DNA of 64,000 nt, from assembly GCF_002813635.1 (NCBI RefSeq), contig NZ_CP016382.1, forward strand, positions 1,488,001-1,552,000. The letters are read 5' to 3'. Source of the stretch: Spiribacter roseus (GTDB taxonomy: Bacteria > Pseudomonadota > Gammaproteobacteria > Nitrococcales > Nitrococcaceae). Shown piece by piece: positions 53,858 through 62,081 of the stretch. Every line of letters starts with the position of its first letter. The first letter of the stretch is position 1. Below the pieces are notes generated by a model. The model had not been told where the DNA came from and searched no databases. It saw only the letters and a program-made list of their open reading frames with translations. The position numbers and the translations under genes were made by a program.

Positions 53858-53940
53858 CGTTCGATCTCCTTTGCCTTCAGCGTCGGCCGCTGCCTCCATG
53901 CGACGACACCGGTACCCCGGCGGGAAGCCGCGGCACTTGA

Positions 53941-53962
53941 GCATCAAGCTGTATCGTGATGC
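53941..53962. promoter_or_regulatory. Inverted repeat between divergent protease and glycosyltransferase genes
   Basis: GCATCA and TGATGC are perfect six-base arms ten bases apart, in the 148-base divergent region. No clear -35/-10 pair was fixed for either gene, so an operator role is only possible. Confidence 0.3.
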
Positions 53963-54005
53963 TGTATTACCCTCGGCATGACATACCCCAACACCCAGGA
54001 GCGGA

Positions 54006-54971
54006 ATGACGCAACCAATGACTGCACACCCTCCCTCCACTCAGTGGACGCTGTCACTGATCGTGCCGGTTCTGAACGAGGCCCACTCACTCAGGCGATT
54101 TCTGGATGAAACGCTCGAGGTACTGCTGCCGGTGGTGCCCGCCCTGGAGGTAATCTTCATCGACGATGGCTCAACTGATGGAACCCTAGAAATCCTGCGT
54201 GAGCTGTCGAGCACTTATCCAGGCGCACGATATGTGTCCTTTTCGAGGAATTTCGGCAAAGAGGCTGCCTTGAGCGCCGGCCTCCAGCATGCGACGGGGG
54301 ATGCGGTCGTCCCCATGGATGCGGATCTGCAGCACCCCCCGGAAGCGGTGATCGATTTCATCGACGTCTGGCGTCACCGAGGCGTCGAGGTGGTGTACGG
54401 CATCCCCGCATCCAAACAAGCAGAGACGGCTAGCAAGACCGCCACTTCCTCCTGGTTCTATCGGTTGTTCAATAAAATATCCGAGGTTGATATCCCTGCT
54501 TCCGCCGGTGACTTCCGCCTGCTTGACCGTGTGGTGGTGGATACGATCAATCGGCTGCCCGAGCGTAACCGTTTTATGAAAGGCATCTATGCCTGGGCCG
54601 GTTTCCGATCTGAAGCAGTTATCTATCAACAACGTGGACGTCTGACGGGAACGAGCCGATTCAATTACTGGAAACTATGGAACTTTGCGCTCGACGGTTT
54701 CATTGGCTTTTCAACCTGGCCGTTAAGAATCTGGACCTACATCGGCGGTATCATCGCTTTATCAGCCTTCGTGTATATGGCCATCATTATCACCAAGACA
54801 CTGATATGGGGTATCGATACGCCCGGATATGCTTCGCTGATGTCTGCGGTTCTCTTTTTCGGGGGCATGCAATTGCTGTCGATCGGCATACTCGGTGAGT
54901 ACGTCGCGAGGATGTTTTCTGAGACCAAACGTCGACCGCTATACGTCGTCATGGAGACCGATTCCACATGA
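54006..54971 (+). CDS. Polyprenyl-phosphate glycosyltransferase, GtrB/DPM1-like (GT2)
   Basis: A 321-residue family 2 glycosyltransferase with FIDDGSTDGT near residue 51, the metal-binding MDADLQHPPE near 99 and RLTGTSRFNYWKLWNFALDG near 218, then two C-terminal membrane segments. This is the pattern of GtrB enzymes, which move a sugar from a nucleotide donor to undecaprenyl phosphate. AGGAG precedes ATG 54006. It overlaps the next gene as ATGA, and a GtrA-like flippase follows. Confidence 0.9.
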   Translation: MTQPMTAHPPSTQWTLSLIVPVLNEAHSLRRFLDETLEVLLPVVPALEVIFIDDGSTDGTLEILRELSSTYPGARYVSFSRNFGKEAALSAGLQHATGDAVVPMDADLQHPPEAVIDFIDVWRHRGVEVVYGIPASKQAETASKTATSSWFYRLFNKISEVDIPASAGDFRLLDRVVVDTINRLPERNRFMKGIYAWAGFRSEAVIYQQRGRLTGTSRFNYWKLWNFALDGFIGFSTWPLRIWTYIGGIIALSAFVYMAIIITKTLIWGIDTPGYASLMSAVLFFGGMQLLSIGILGEYVARMFSETKRRPLYVVMETDST

Positions 54972-56623
54972 GTGGTCTAGAAACGTCTTCCATACGATAC
55001 ATGATTTCAGGGGCGAGATCGCTGAGGGATCCAACTGGTCCCGTTGGCCTATTGATTGCTGTAGCGATTGCCGGGACGTACATTACGCTACTTTTTCCTG
55101 CCGGGTTCGTGACCGGCGATGCCCCGTGGTGGCACGCTCAGCGAGAAGACATCTCGCAGTACCTTGCGGGGCTTAACGCCTTCCTCGCTGAGCCGTGGAA
55201 CTTTCCCCTCCTATCTGTTCAATCAATTGTCTACCCGCAAGGCACGAATGCGATTTTCCTGGATGTAATCCCCGCGCTCGCCCTTATTCTGAAACTCTTT
55301 GTTCCGGACACTGCGCTACCCATCAACCCTTACGGTGCCTGGCTGGCCGCATCCATTACTCTGCAAGCCGTCTTCGGGTGGCTGATCCTCCGCACACTGC
55401 AGGTCCGTCAGTGGGGGGCGCTCATCGCGCTTTCCTTTTTTCTGGTCAGCTTTCCCGCCCTCACACATCGCCTTGGCCATGTCAGCCTCACCTCCCATTG
55501 GCTACTTCTTGCAGGCCTGCTGCTCTACCTAAGGGGCTGGCAAGAGACCCGACTCCCCCTCATCAGCTGGTCCGCGCTGCTACTGATCGCCTTTTATATC
55601 AACCTCTACCTAACGGCGATGCTCATTCCGCTCTATGCCGTATCAGTTCTGGCTGTAACTCCCTGTCGCGGGCAGCTCCGCTTTGCATCAAAGGCCGCCC
55701 TCGCTTTTGTTCCAGTCGCCGCATCGACATTGGTCACCATCCTTCCGCTACCCGGTTCGAGCGGCGCCGAGAGCTGGGGTTTTGGCTACTACTCGATGAA
55801 CCTGCTCGCGCCATTGACCGGCGGGTATCTGTTGGAAATCCCGGGGAACCCCATCGCCCATGGCGGCCAGGGCGAAGGCTTCAACTATCTGGGTTTTGGA
55901 GTGATTCTGCTTTTCTTATTGGCCGTCTGGCGTACATGCGGCAGCCGATGGCGGATCATCAATCAACATCGGTATCTCTTCATTCTCTGTATTTTGCTCA
56001 CCCTCTACGCATTATCGTCACAAATCTACTTCGGTGAGACTCATATACTCACGAATCGTATCTTCAAGCCATTTGAACCTATCACTGACATTTTTCGGTC
56101 ATCCGGCCGGTTCTTTTGGTTACCAGGATATACGATCGCTCTTTTTGCGGTTCTTGCCTACGCAAAAAGGCCAAACGCACACTGGGCAACCCCTGTTTTC
56201 ATCGGCCTAGCGTTGATTCAATTGGTTGATCTTCAAAATCATCATGAAAATGTCTCCAGTTATCTCCATCGACCGGCGGAAGCCAGGGGCGAGATAGAAA
56301 TTTGGGATGAGCACGTGCCTTCCGATGCTGAGCATCTTTTCTTTAGCCCCCTCTTCGGCTGTCAGGACGGGCCGCCGACCGATCTGCTAGCCGCCATGCG
56401 GTTCGCCATCGATGAGGGGATGACCATTAATACAGGCTATGTCGCCCGACACGCCCCAGCCTGCAACGAGGGCGCCGCGTCCAATATCGATCAGCTAGGT
56501 GATAACGTCGTTGTCTTTTTCGACAAAGATGACTATCCAAAGCGTTCGACCGCGCTCACACGATTCAATCACCGCGATGGCACATGCGATGATGGACAAT
56601 CAGTGTGGATCTGCACGCCATGA
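54968..56623 (+). CDS. Multi-span membrane protein, DUF6311-like; candidate GtrC-type glycosyltransferase
   Basis: A 551-residue membrane protein with about ten hydrophobic segments and a C-terminal soluble tail of roughly 130 residues. The N-terminal loop after TM1 (TGDAPWWHAQREDISQYLAGL...PWNFPLL...YPQGTN) looks like the first periplasmic loop of DUF6311 and other GT-C proteins. In gtr clusters the third, variable membrane protein transfers the lipid-linked sugar to the acceptor. That role here is inferred from neighbours, and the acceptor is unknown. Confidence 0.7.
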   Translation: MSGLETSSIRYMISGARSLRDPTGPVGLLIAVAIAGTYITLLFPAGFVTGDAPWWHAQREDISQYLAGLNAFLAEPWNFPLLSVQSIVYPQGTNAIFLDVIPALALILKLFVPDTALPINPYGAWLAASITLQAVFGWLILRTLQVRQWGALIALSFFLVSFPALTHRLGHVSLTSHWLLLAGLLLYLRGWQETRLPLISWSALLLIAFYINLYLTAMLIPLYAVSVLAVTPCRGQLRFASKAALAFVPVAASTLVTILPLPGSSGAESWGFGYYSMNLLAPLTGGYLLEIPGNPIAHGGQGEGFNYLGFGVILLFLLAVWRTCGSRWRIINQHRYLFILCILLTLYALSSQIYFGETHILTNRIFKPFEPITDIFRSSGRFFWLPGYTIALFAVLAYAKRPNAHWATPVFIGLALIQLVDLQNHHENVSSYLHRPAEARGEIEIWDEHVPSDAEHLFFSPLFGCQDGPPTDLLAAMRFAIDEGMTINTGYVARHAPACNEGAASNIDQLGDNVVVFFDKDDYPKRSTALTRFNHRDGTCDDGQSVWICTP

Positions 56624-56686
56624 GCGGCCAATTGATCGCATCCTATCTCAAGCGTGACGACCCAAGGCAGCTAAGGAGCAGTCGTC

Positions 56687-57058
56687 ATGTTGATTGCTGA
56701 GGTTGGCCGGCTTTTCAAATTTGGGATTGTCGGGGGCGCTGCGACCGCTGTCCATCTGGCAACGGCATCTGCATTGCTCTTGATTTATCCGGGATTCTCA
56801 GTCTTTCTCACGAACTTTCTGGCATTCTGCAGCGCAGTACCGGTTTCTTTTTACGGTCACCAAAACTTTACCTTTCAACGTCAAGGCGACTCAAAAAAGT
56901 TTTTCTTGGTCGCATTCGGCGGGTTTCTAATCAATAACTTTTTCCTCGGTATCGTGGTGACGACGACACACATGAATGGCATCGCTTCCATCACAATCTC
57001 GACACTGGCGGTACCCGTACTTATCTACACCGCATCCCGCCTCTGGGTATTTCGTTGA
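56687..57058 (+). CDS. GtrA-like flippase
   Basis: A 123-residue GtrA family protein (PF04138 type) with four hydrophobic segments and the conserved FGIVGGAATAVHLA and FYGHQNFTF motifs. GtrA proteins are thought to flip undecaprenyl-phosphate-linked sugars. It follows the GT-C-like gene by 63 bases, and AAGGAG precedes its ATG. Confidence 0.88.
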   Translation: MLIAEVGRLFKFGIVGGAATAVHLATASALLLIYPGFSVFLTNFLAFCSAVPVSFYGHQNFTFQRQGDSKKFFLVAFGGFLINNFFLGIVVTTTHMNGIASITISTLAVPVLIYTASRLWVFR

Positions 57059-57159
57059 CCCGAACAGAATCGGCATGCGGACCCCGGATTCCACGTGATG
57101 AGGGACCCGAGTGTGGCTGCTGGGAGATACTCCGGCTCTTTCCCCGACCAGAGAGGAGA

Positions 57160-57900
57160 GAGCCACGATGCCGACCAGGAGACTACCGATGCGGCGTGTC
57201 CGCGCGCCGGTCTGAGCTAGCCGCTTCCTGAGGGTCTGGACGACGCACAGCTCGAGGCGATGCTCTACGCTAAACCCAAGCCCACACCAAGGGCGAGGCG
57301 CCCGGTACCGAACTGGTCAGCGGTTGAGCGTGAGCTCAAGCACCGCGGCATGACCCGACGACAGGTCTGGCTGGAGTACCGCGAAGTTCATCCCGACGGG
57401 TACAACTACGCGTGGTTCTGCGAGCAACTGCGCATGACTGGCAGGGCTCGCATATCCGGGCGTTCGAGTACTTCGGCGGTGTACCGGAGACGGTGGTGCC
57501 GGATAACCTTAGAAGCGGTGTGAACAAGGCCCACCGCTACGACCCGGATCTGAACATCGACTACACGCGGCTTGCCGAGCGCTACGGCGTTCGCGTGGTC
57601 CCGGCACGGGTGCGTAGCCCGCGGGATAAGAGCCTCGTCGACAACGCAGTGTTGATCATCGAGCGCGAGGCCATCAGCCAGATACCTTTCATGGACCGCC
57701 TCGCCCTGCTGCTCGATCGTGAGGTCATGGCCCGGGAGGACCGCCAGCTCGTGAGCCCGCAATGGATAAGCAAGGAGCGTAACGTCCTCATCAACGGCTC
57801 CACCAGCGTCGGCAAGTCCTACTTCGCCTGCGCGCTTGCCCAGAAAGCCTGCCGAGATGGCTACGTGATCAGCCGGGTGGGTCAAAACTGTTGGCCAAAG
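57160..57900 (+). pseudogene. Decayed IS21-family element (istA and istB fragments)
   Basis: Three pieces in different frames. From about 57190 to 57435 the frame reads an IstA N-terminal region (AGLS*PLPEGLDDAQLEAML then WLEYREVHPDGYNYAWFCEQLR), with TAG at 57218-57220 where homologues have Trp. After an internal deletion and frame change, about 57440-57655 reads a later IstA part (HIRAFEYFGGVPETVVPDNLRSGV). Without a stop it continues into IstB-like sequence (FMDRLALLLDRE...GSTSVGKSYFACALAQKAC). None of the pieces can be functional. No intact terminal repeats were recognised. Confidence 0.8.
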
Positions 57901-58031
57901 AAGCGGGGCCCATCACTTGGAAGTAAGGTCCCTTTGTAGGCTCCCCCTTGACTGGAATACACGGCTTGCCTAGCCAGAAGTTTCGTCCGGACCGGCGTCT
58001 CAAGCTAATTTTTGAGCATGACAGCCGCCGA

Positions 58032-58223
58032 TCAGGACTGCGGTAACTCCGCCTGCAGCGCCCGGGCGTAGGCCTGCCGCGCCGTCTGCGCAATGGCCAG
58101 CCGCTGCTGCAGTCGGGCGATCTCCTGATCAGTGACTTGGACGTTCGTGAGCTGCGACTTCGCTGCCTCGTTCAGGCTCTCAAGGTCGTATTCGTTACCG
58201 TCGATGGTGACTGTGTTGGCCAT
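58032..58223 (-). CDS. Small DUF6447-like protein
   Basis: A 63-residue protein beginning MANTVTIDGNEYDLESLNEAAK, followed by a helical, heptad-like segment (QEIARLQQRLAIAQTARQAYARAL). This matches my memory of DUF6447 proteins, which have no assigned function. It has a good start with GGGAGC upstream of ATG 58223. It stands alone among mobile-element debris, but the conserved layout and clean codons argue that it is expressed. Confidence 0.7.
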   Translation of the reverse strand: MANTVTIDGNEYDLESLNEAAKSQLTNVQVTDQEIARLQQRLAIAQTARQAYARALQAELPQS

Positions 58224-58520
58224 GGTATTAGCTCCCTTTTGTGAATGAATGCAGAATAGGGTAACTGATCATCGCGTGATACTCGATGTTCGGGTGTACG
58301 CGACAGGGATATTTCAGCCAAGCTTGAGTGCGATCAGCGACCTCGCGTCTCGGTCCTTGCCGGAAAGCTGCGGAATACTCCTGAACAGGCCCGGGCGTTC
58401 GACATCGCCAACTACGACCTGCGGTCGGTGTGCCTACCACGACAGCTGGAATGGGCGGAAGGCCTCGCATCGCGCTCGGCGCATGCCGGCCACGGCATGT
58501 AGGTCACCAGACCCCGACGC
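58224..58520. other. Intergenic stretch without a supported gene
   Basis: Lies between the DUF6447-like and DUF1902-like genes. Short frames are open on both strands, and one plus-strand reading near 58400-58500 (DIANYDLRSVCLPRQLEWAEGLA) looks protein-like and may be the tail of a decayed gene, but it has no start and I do not recognise it. Confidence 0.4.
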
Positions 58521-58769
58521 TCAGAAGGGCTTTTTCGAGAGCTCTCCGGCCAAGCTATTGGCTTGGGCGATCAGCATTACCGGCATATCAAACTTGCCTC
58601 CGGCACCGCCACTGGCTTCGATCAGGTCAAGGATCGCGCCGGGGAACTTCCCGGCAAGGTGTTCGAGCGTATTGCCCTCCAAACTGAGTCCTGGAATATC
58701 CGAGGACTCCACCAGCCAGACGCCCGCGTCTATGTCATGGATGGCTTTCACCACGATCATCTCCAACAT
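58521..58769 (-). CDS. DUF1902-like small protein
   Basis: An 82-residue protein of HicB-like appearance: MLEMIVVKAIHDIDAGVWLVESSDIPGLSLEG, then a helix and a C-terminal strand. DUF1902 proteins resemble the antitoxin fold of HicB, but no HicA-like partner is seen on either side. ATG 58769 has GGAGG seven bases upstream. A longer frame starting at 58787 is less likely. It is divergent from the DDE recombinase gene, 84 bases away. Confidence 0.75.
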   Translation of the reverse strand: MLEMIVVKAIHDIDAGVWLVESSDIPGLSLEGNTLEHLAGKFPGAILDLIEASGGAGGKFDMPVMLIAQANSLAGELSKKPF

Positions 58770-58853
58770 GAAACGGCCTCCAAACAAACCCAGCTCAATT
58801 GGTTTAGGCTACTTCTAGCGTATCCTCGCATCGTTTTGCCAAAGGATGGTCCA

Positions 58854-60038
58854 ATGGAAGCTTGGCTGTTACCCGTCGTGGCGTTTGCCTCTGGACTGAT
58901 GGTCGGCTTGGCCAGCGGTCGACGATTCAGGCGCGATCGGATCGCATGGGCTCAGCGCCGGCTTCAGTTGGTCGCACTGTCCTTGGAGGTCAAAAGCCTG
59001 CGAGCCAAGGTGGTCCCGGCGCAGAGTAACCGAACGCCGCCGGCTAAGCGGCGATTGGTACGAAGGCGACCGAGTCTAACGGGCTGGCAACGCTGGTTCA
59101 TTGGCAGCGCACACCGGCTTTTCCCATGGGTCACGCGCTTCATGCGCTTTACGCCGACGACGTACATCCAGTGGCTTCAAGGCAAAAGCCGCAAATCGCA
59201 CGCCGACAAGATCGCGGAGGGCAAGCGGCGCGGCCGACCATCGACGCCAGAATTCATTGTCGAGGCCATCTTGACAATCAAGCGCGAAAACTCCGGATAC
59301 AGCGCCCGACGTATCGCCAACATTATCTCTGGGGGTGAACTGCGCTTTCGCATCGGCAGAACGGTAGCATGTGACATCTTGAAGGCGAATGGCTTCAAGC
59401 CGGGACCAAAGAAGGGAAAGCTGCCGCCCCGTGAGGAGGAGCCTGGCTGGGTTACCACCCTCTACAACCAACACGTGATGGCGTTCGACTTCAAGACAGT
59501 CCTAGACCTGAAGGGCGACCAACTCTACATCCTCAATATCATCGATCATGGCCGCCGCGTCCTGCATTGGTCGCGTGCGACCTACTCGCCGTCGGCCGCG
59601 TGGGTCGCCCAGCAACTGCGGAACGCATTCATGGACATGGATGACTTGCCAGAGGCCATGGTGATGGATCGTGACCAGATTTTTCTCCCGATTGCCAGGC
59701 GGATACTACCGGCGATGAACATCAAGGTCGTACGCACCGCCTATAAATGCCCGTGGCAAAACGCAGTCGTGGAGCGATTTCACCGCACACTTGATGAGGA
59801 GCTCTTGCGTTACGTCCAACCGCACCACGATCGCCACTTGAACCGTTTGCTACGCGAATTCCGTCGCTATTACAACACCGCGAGGCCCCACATGCATAAC
59901 GGCGGGATTCCTCCGATTGCTCCCGACTTGAGCCAGAACCCCGCAGCAAACGATCCGGATTTTTTCAAAAAACCCCGGAGCCTTGTGCGCCGCAAGTGGC
60001 TGGGTGGCTTGCACTCGAGTTATCGCTGGGCCGCCTAA
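58854..60038 (+). CDS. DDE integrase-core recombinase/transposase
   Basis: A 394-residue protein with a retroviral-type integrase core: Asp212 in MAFDFKT, Asp272 in VMDRDQIF and Glu307 in VVERFHRTL, the D-x(59)-D-x(34)-E spacing of rve enzymes. A basic region (about 100-200) with SGYSARRIANIIS and a helix-turn-helix-like ACDILKANGFKPGPKK precedes it. The N-terminus has an unusual hydrophobic stretch (WLLPVVAFASGLMVGLASG). The frame is open upstream, but ATG 58854 avoids overlap with the DUF1902-like gene. I could not assign it to a named IS family. Confidence 0.8.
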   Translation: MEAWLLPVVAFASGLMVGLASGRRFRRDRIAWAQRRLQLVALSLEVKSLRAKVVPAQSNRTPPAKRRLVRRRPSLTGWQRWFIGSAHRLFPWVTRFMRFTPTTYIQWLQGKSRKSHADKIAEGKRRGRPSTPEFIVEAILTIKRENSGYSARRIANIISGGELRFRIGRTVACDILKANGFKPGPKKGKLPPREEEPGWVTTLYNQHVMAFDFKTVLDLKGDQLYILNIIDHGRRVLHWSRATYSPSAAWVAQQLRNAFMDMDDLPEAMVMDRDQIFLPIARRILPAMNIKVVRTAYKCPWQNAVVERFHRTLDEELLRYVQPHHDRHLNRLLREFRRYYNTARPHMHNGGIPPIAPDLSQNPAANDPDFFKKPRSLVRRKWLGGLHSSYRWAA

Positions 60039-60279
60039 AGGCTCAGGACTCTTGGCGGACCTCGATCCCATCATCGGCGACGCGTGCCGAGATCCCAATG
60101 CGTCCGGAATTCCGCGCGCCTTGGACAAATTGTCACCGAATGCCCGATTTAAAGCTCCTACCAAGCAACGGCCACCCGGCGTGCGCGCATCGGCGCCCGG
60201 AGCCAGGTCCGAAACCTGCCGGGACTCGCTCAAAAATGGGGCAATTGAGTTTCTGGCCACTACAGTGAAGATGATTGCT
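60039..60279. other. Intergenic stretch after the recombinase
   Basis: No gene supported. CAATTGAG at 60242-60249 is the inverted copy of CTCAATTG at 58794-58801, left of the recombinase, but further pairing outward is poor, so transposon ends are not established. Confidence 0.35.
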
Positions 60280-61956
60280 TTAAACATGGTTTGGCTCTTG
60301 AACGCTGTATCCAAAGAACTCTACCCAAGGGTCTAGCTTGCTACGGCAGTGTTCATCGAACAAGAATAGGTAGTTTCCATACGAGGTCTGTACGCCAAGG
60401 GTCAGGCCCTTGCGGACGTTGGCGTAGCTTGGCGTGCGCACGGCTCGCTTTTTCGAGTGCTCGGTGAAGTTAAGCACATCTTCGTGCCAGTCCACACCGA
60501 GGAAGTCGATCACTCGACGGATTGTCGGCTCAAAGTCAGTCACCAGTTCATCGTAGCGCACGTAGCACACCCGCTCTGTCTGGCCGGGAAAGGCGGTAAA
60601 CCAGCTGCTCATGACGTAGTCGTAGAGCTCGCAGGCGCTGTGTATGTCGTTAAACGCCGCCATGGCCTGGTTTTGCTTGTAGCGCTGCTTGAAGTTCGAC
60701 AGCACCACGTCGTAGGGGTGGCGGATCGAGAAGACATAGCGCTTTTCGGGGAAGAGCTTCTCCAGATAGGCGATGTTCGCTGCAAGGATCGGGGTTTTAT
60801 CGATCTTCACGGCCCGATCGGTGTCCAGGTGACGGTCCAGCGCCCGGTAGTAGCGGTAGCGGTGATCCAGGGCCGCCTTGTGGACATCCGCCTCACTGGC
60901 CTGCTCGCCTTTGCTCTTGACCGTGGCGAAGGCCCCGTCGTAACTCGAGACCAGTGCTCCCGTCTCCTCAGCCGTTGATACCGCCGGGTGGGCGGCTAGC
61001 GCATTCTCAAGCAACGTCGTGCCTGAGCGTGGGAAGCCGGTCATGATGAAGTAATCCCGCCGCTCATCCTCCGGCAGTGAGGGGATCACCCGCTCACGTC
61101 TGGCCTCCAGAGAGCGGATAAACGCCTCTGGGGTATAGCGCTCCTCCGCGAGCGCCTTATTTTGTATTTCGAAGGACTGCACCGCCTCGGCATGGCGGTT
61201 GCTTTTCTCCAGGCAAAGGGCGTGTAGGTGACGGAACGTAGCGCCGAGCCCGCCGGTGGCTGCGAGCACTCCGGAGCGCTCGATAAAGTCTAAACACCGC
61301 TGCCAGTCCTTGGACCAATAAAGCCGATACGCTTGCCAGTAGGCTTTGGGTATCTCACAGCCCTTGAGCCCCTCACAAAGCTTACCGAATCGGGAGAAAT
61401 GCTCCTGAGCGTCTTCGCGCTCGAAAAGGCGCAGGACATCGAGCACGCGTGAGGCGTGCGACGGCTGCTCGATAAACAACAAGCGCAGATAGTAGGGCCA
61501 GGCCACCTGGTAACCAAGGCTCCCCGCTGCCACCTCGGCGGCTTGGCGCAGGTAGGCCGGATCACCCTCAGCGAGGAAAAGCCGATGGCATGCAGCTACC
61601 TCCACTCTCTGATCACCATCGCGCATGGCAGTGATCAACGCCTTATGCAGTCCTTGAGGCTGATCGGCCTGCGCCGCCTCGAGCTCAACTAAACGATCCG
61701 CAGAGTCGAAAAACCCGGAGCGTATAAAAAGATCAATCAGTTTGCGGCGCAAATACCCGCTCCGCTCAGCGATGTGCATCGCAAGGCGCAGCGTTTTCGT
61801 GCTGAGCGTCTCAGAGGCACCAAGCAGCTCGGTCATCGCATAGGAGCGGATGCAGGGATCATGGATCTGCAGTCGCTTCTCCCAACCCCGCGCGCTCGTA
61901 TCATCAATCAGCCTAGGTATCAGTGCACTGGCCTGTGAGAGTTTGATTTCTTCCAT
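60280..61956 (-). CDS. Sulfotransferase with TPR-like N-terminal domain
   Basis: A 558-residue protein. Residues 1-300 are helical and repeat-like, similar to TPR or HEAT-type scaffolds (LAEGDPAYLRQAAEVAAGSLGY and similar units). Residues about 300-540 are a sulfotransferase domain with the PAPS 5'-phosphosulfate loop GFPRSGTT (307-314) and the 3'-phosphate site RYVFSIRHPYDVVLSNF (about 408-424). It transfers sulfate from PAPS to an unknown glycan, lipid or peptide. It lies 125 bases after the RTX protein gene on the same strand, with a terminator between. Confidence 0.88.
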   Translation of the reverse strand: MEEIKLSQASALIPRLIDDTSARGWEKRLQIHDPCIRSYAMTELLGASETLSTKTLRLAMHIAERSGYLRRKLIDLFIRSGFFDSADRLVELEAAQADQPQGLHKALITAMRDGDQRVEVAACHRLFLAEGDPAYLRQAAEVAAGSLGYQVAWPYYLRLLFIEQPSHASRVLDVLRLFEREDAQEHFSRFGKLCEGLKGCEIPKAYWQAYRLYWSKDWQRCLDFIERSGVLAATGGLGATFRHLHALCLEKSNRHAEAVQSFEIQNKALAEERYTPEAFIRSLEARRERVIPSLPEDERRDYFIMTGFPRSGTTLLENALAAHPAVSTAEETGALVSSYDGAFATVKSKGEQASEADVHKAALDHRYRYYRALDRHLDTDRAVKIDKTPILAANIAYLEKLFPEKRYVFSIRHPYDVVLSNFKQRYKQNQAMAAFNDIHSACELYDYVMSSWFTAFPGQTERVCYVRYDELVTDFEPTIRRVIDFLGVDWHEDVLNFTEHSKKRAVRTPSYANVRKGLTLGVQTSYGNYLFLFDEHCRSKLDPWVEFFGYSVQEPNHV

Positions 61957-62012
61957 GTAAAAAACACCCTAGCAGGGTCACGCGCGACCCTTTTCATGCT
62001 CTTGCTACGTAG

Positions 62013-62047
62013 AAAAAAGCCCCCGCCACTAAGTGACGAGGGCTTTT
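62013..62047 (-). terminator. Rho-independent terminator after the RTX protein gene
   Basis: On the minus strand GCCCTCGTCAC and GTGGCGGGGGC form an 11-base stem with two G-U pairs and a three-base loop, followed by six T. Flanking A-runs make it possibly bidirectional. Confidence 0.85.
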
Positions 62048-62081
62048 CTTATCAACCGTTCCTCAGGTGAGGATTCGTCGG

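Noticed and set aside
57412-57939. 175-codon frame as a real gene
   Set aside because: It joins a C-terminal IstA fragment to an IstB fragment with deletions, so it is treated as part of a pseudogene.
58794-60249. CTCAATTG inverted pair as transposon ends
   Set aside because: Only eight bases, itself nearly palindromic, and the match does not extend. Too weak to define an element.
59983-60336. 117-codon plus-strand frame after the recombinase
   Set aside because: Starts inside the recombinase gene in another frame, ends inside the sulfotransferase gene, and shows no family pattern or ribosome-binding site.
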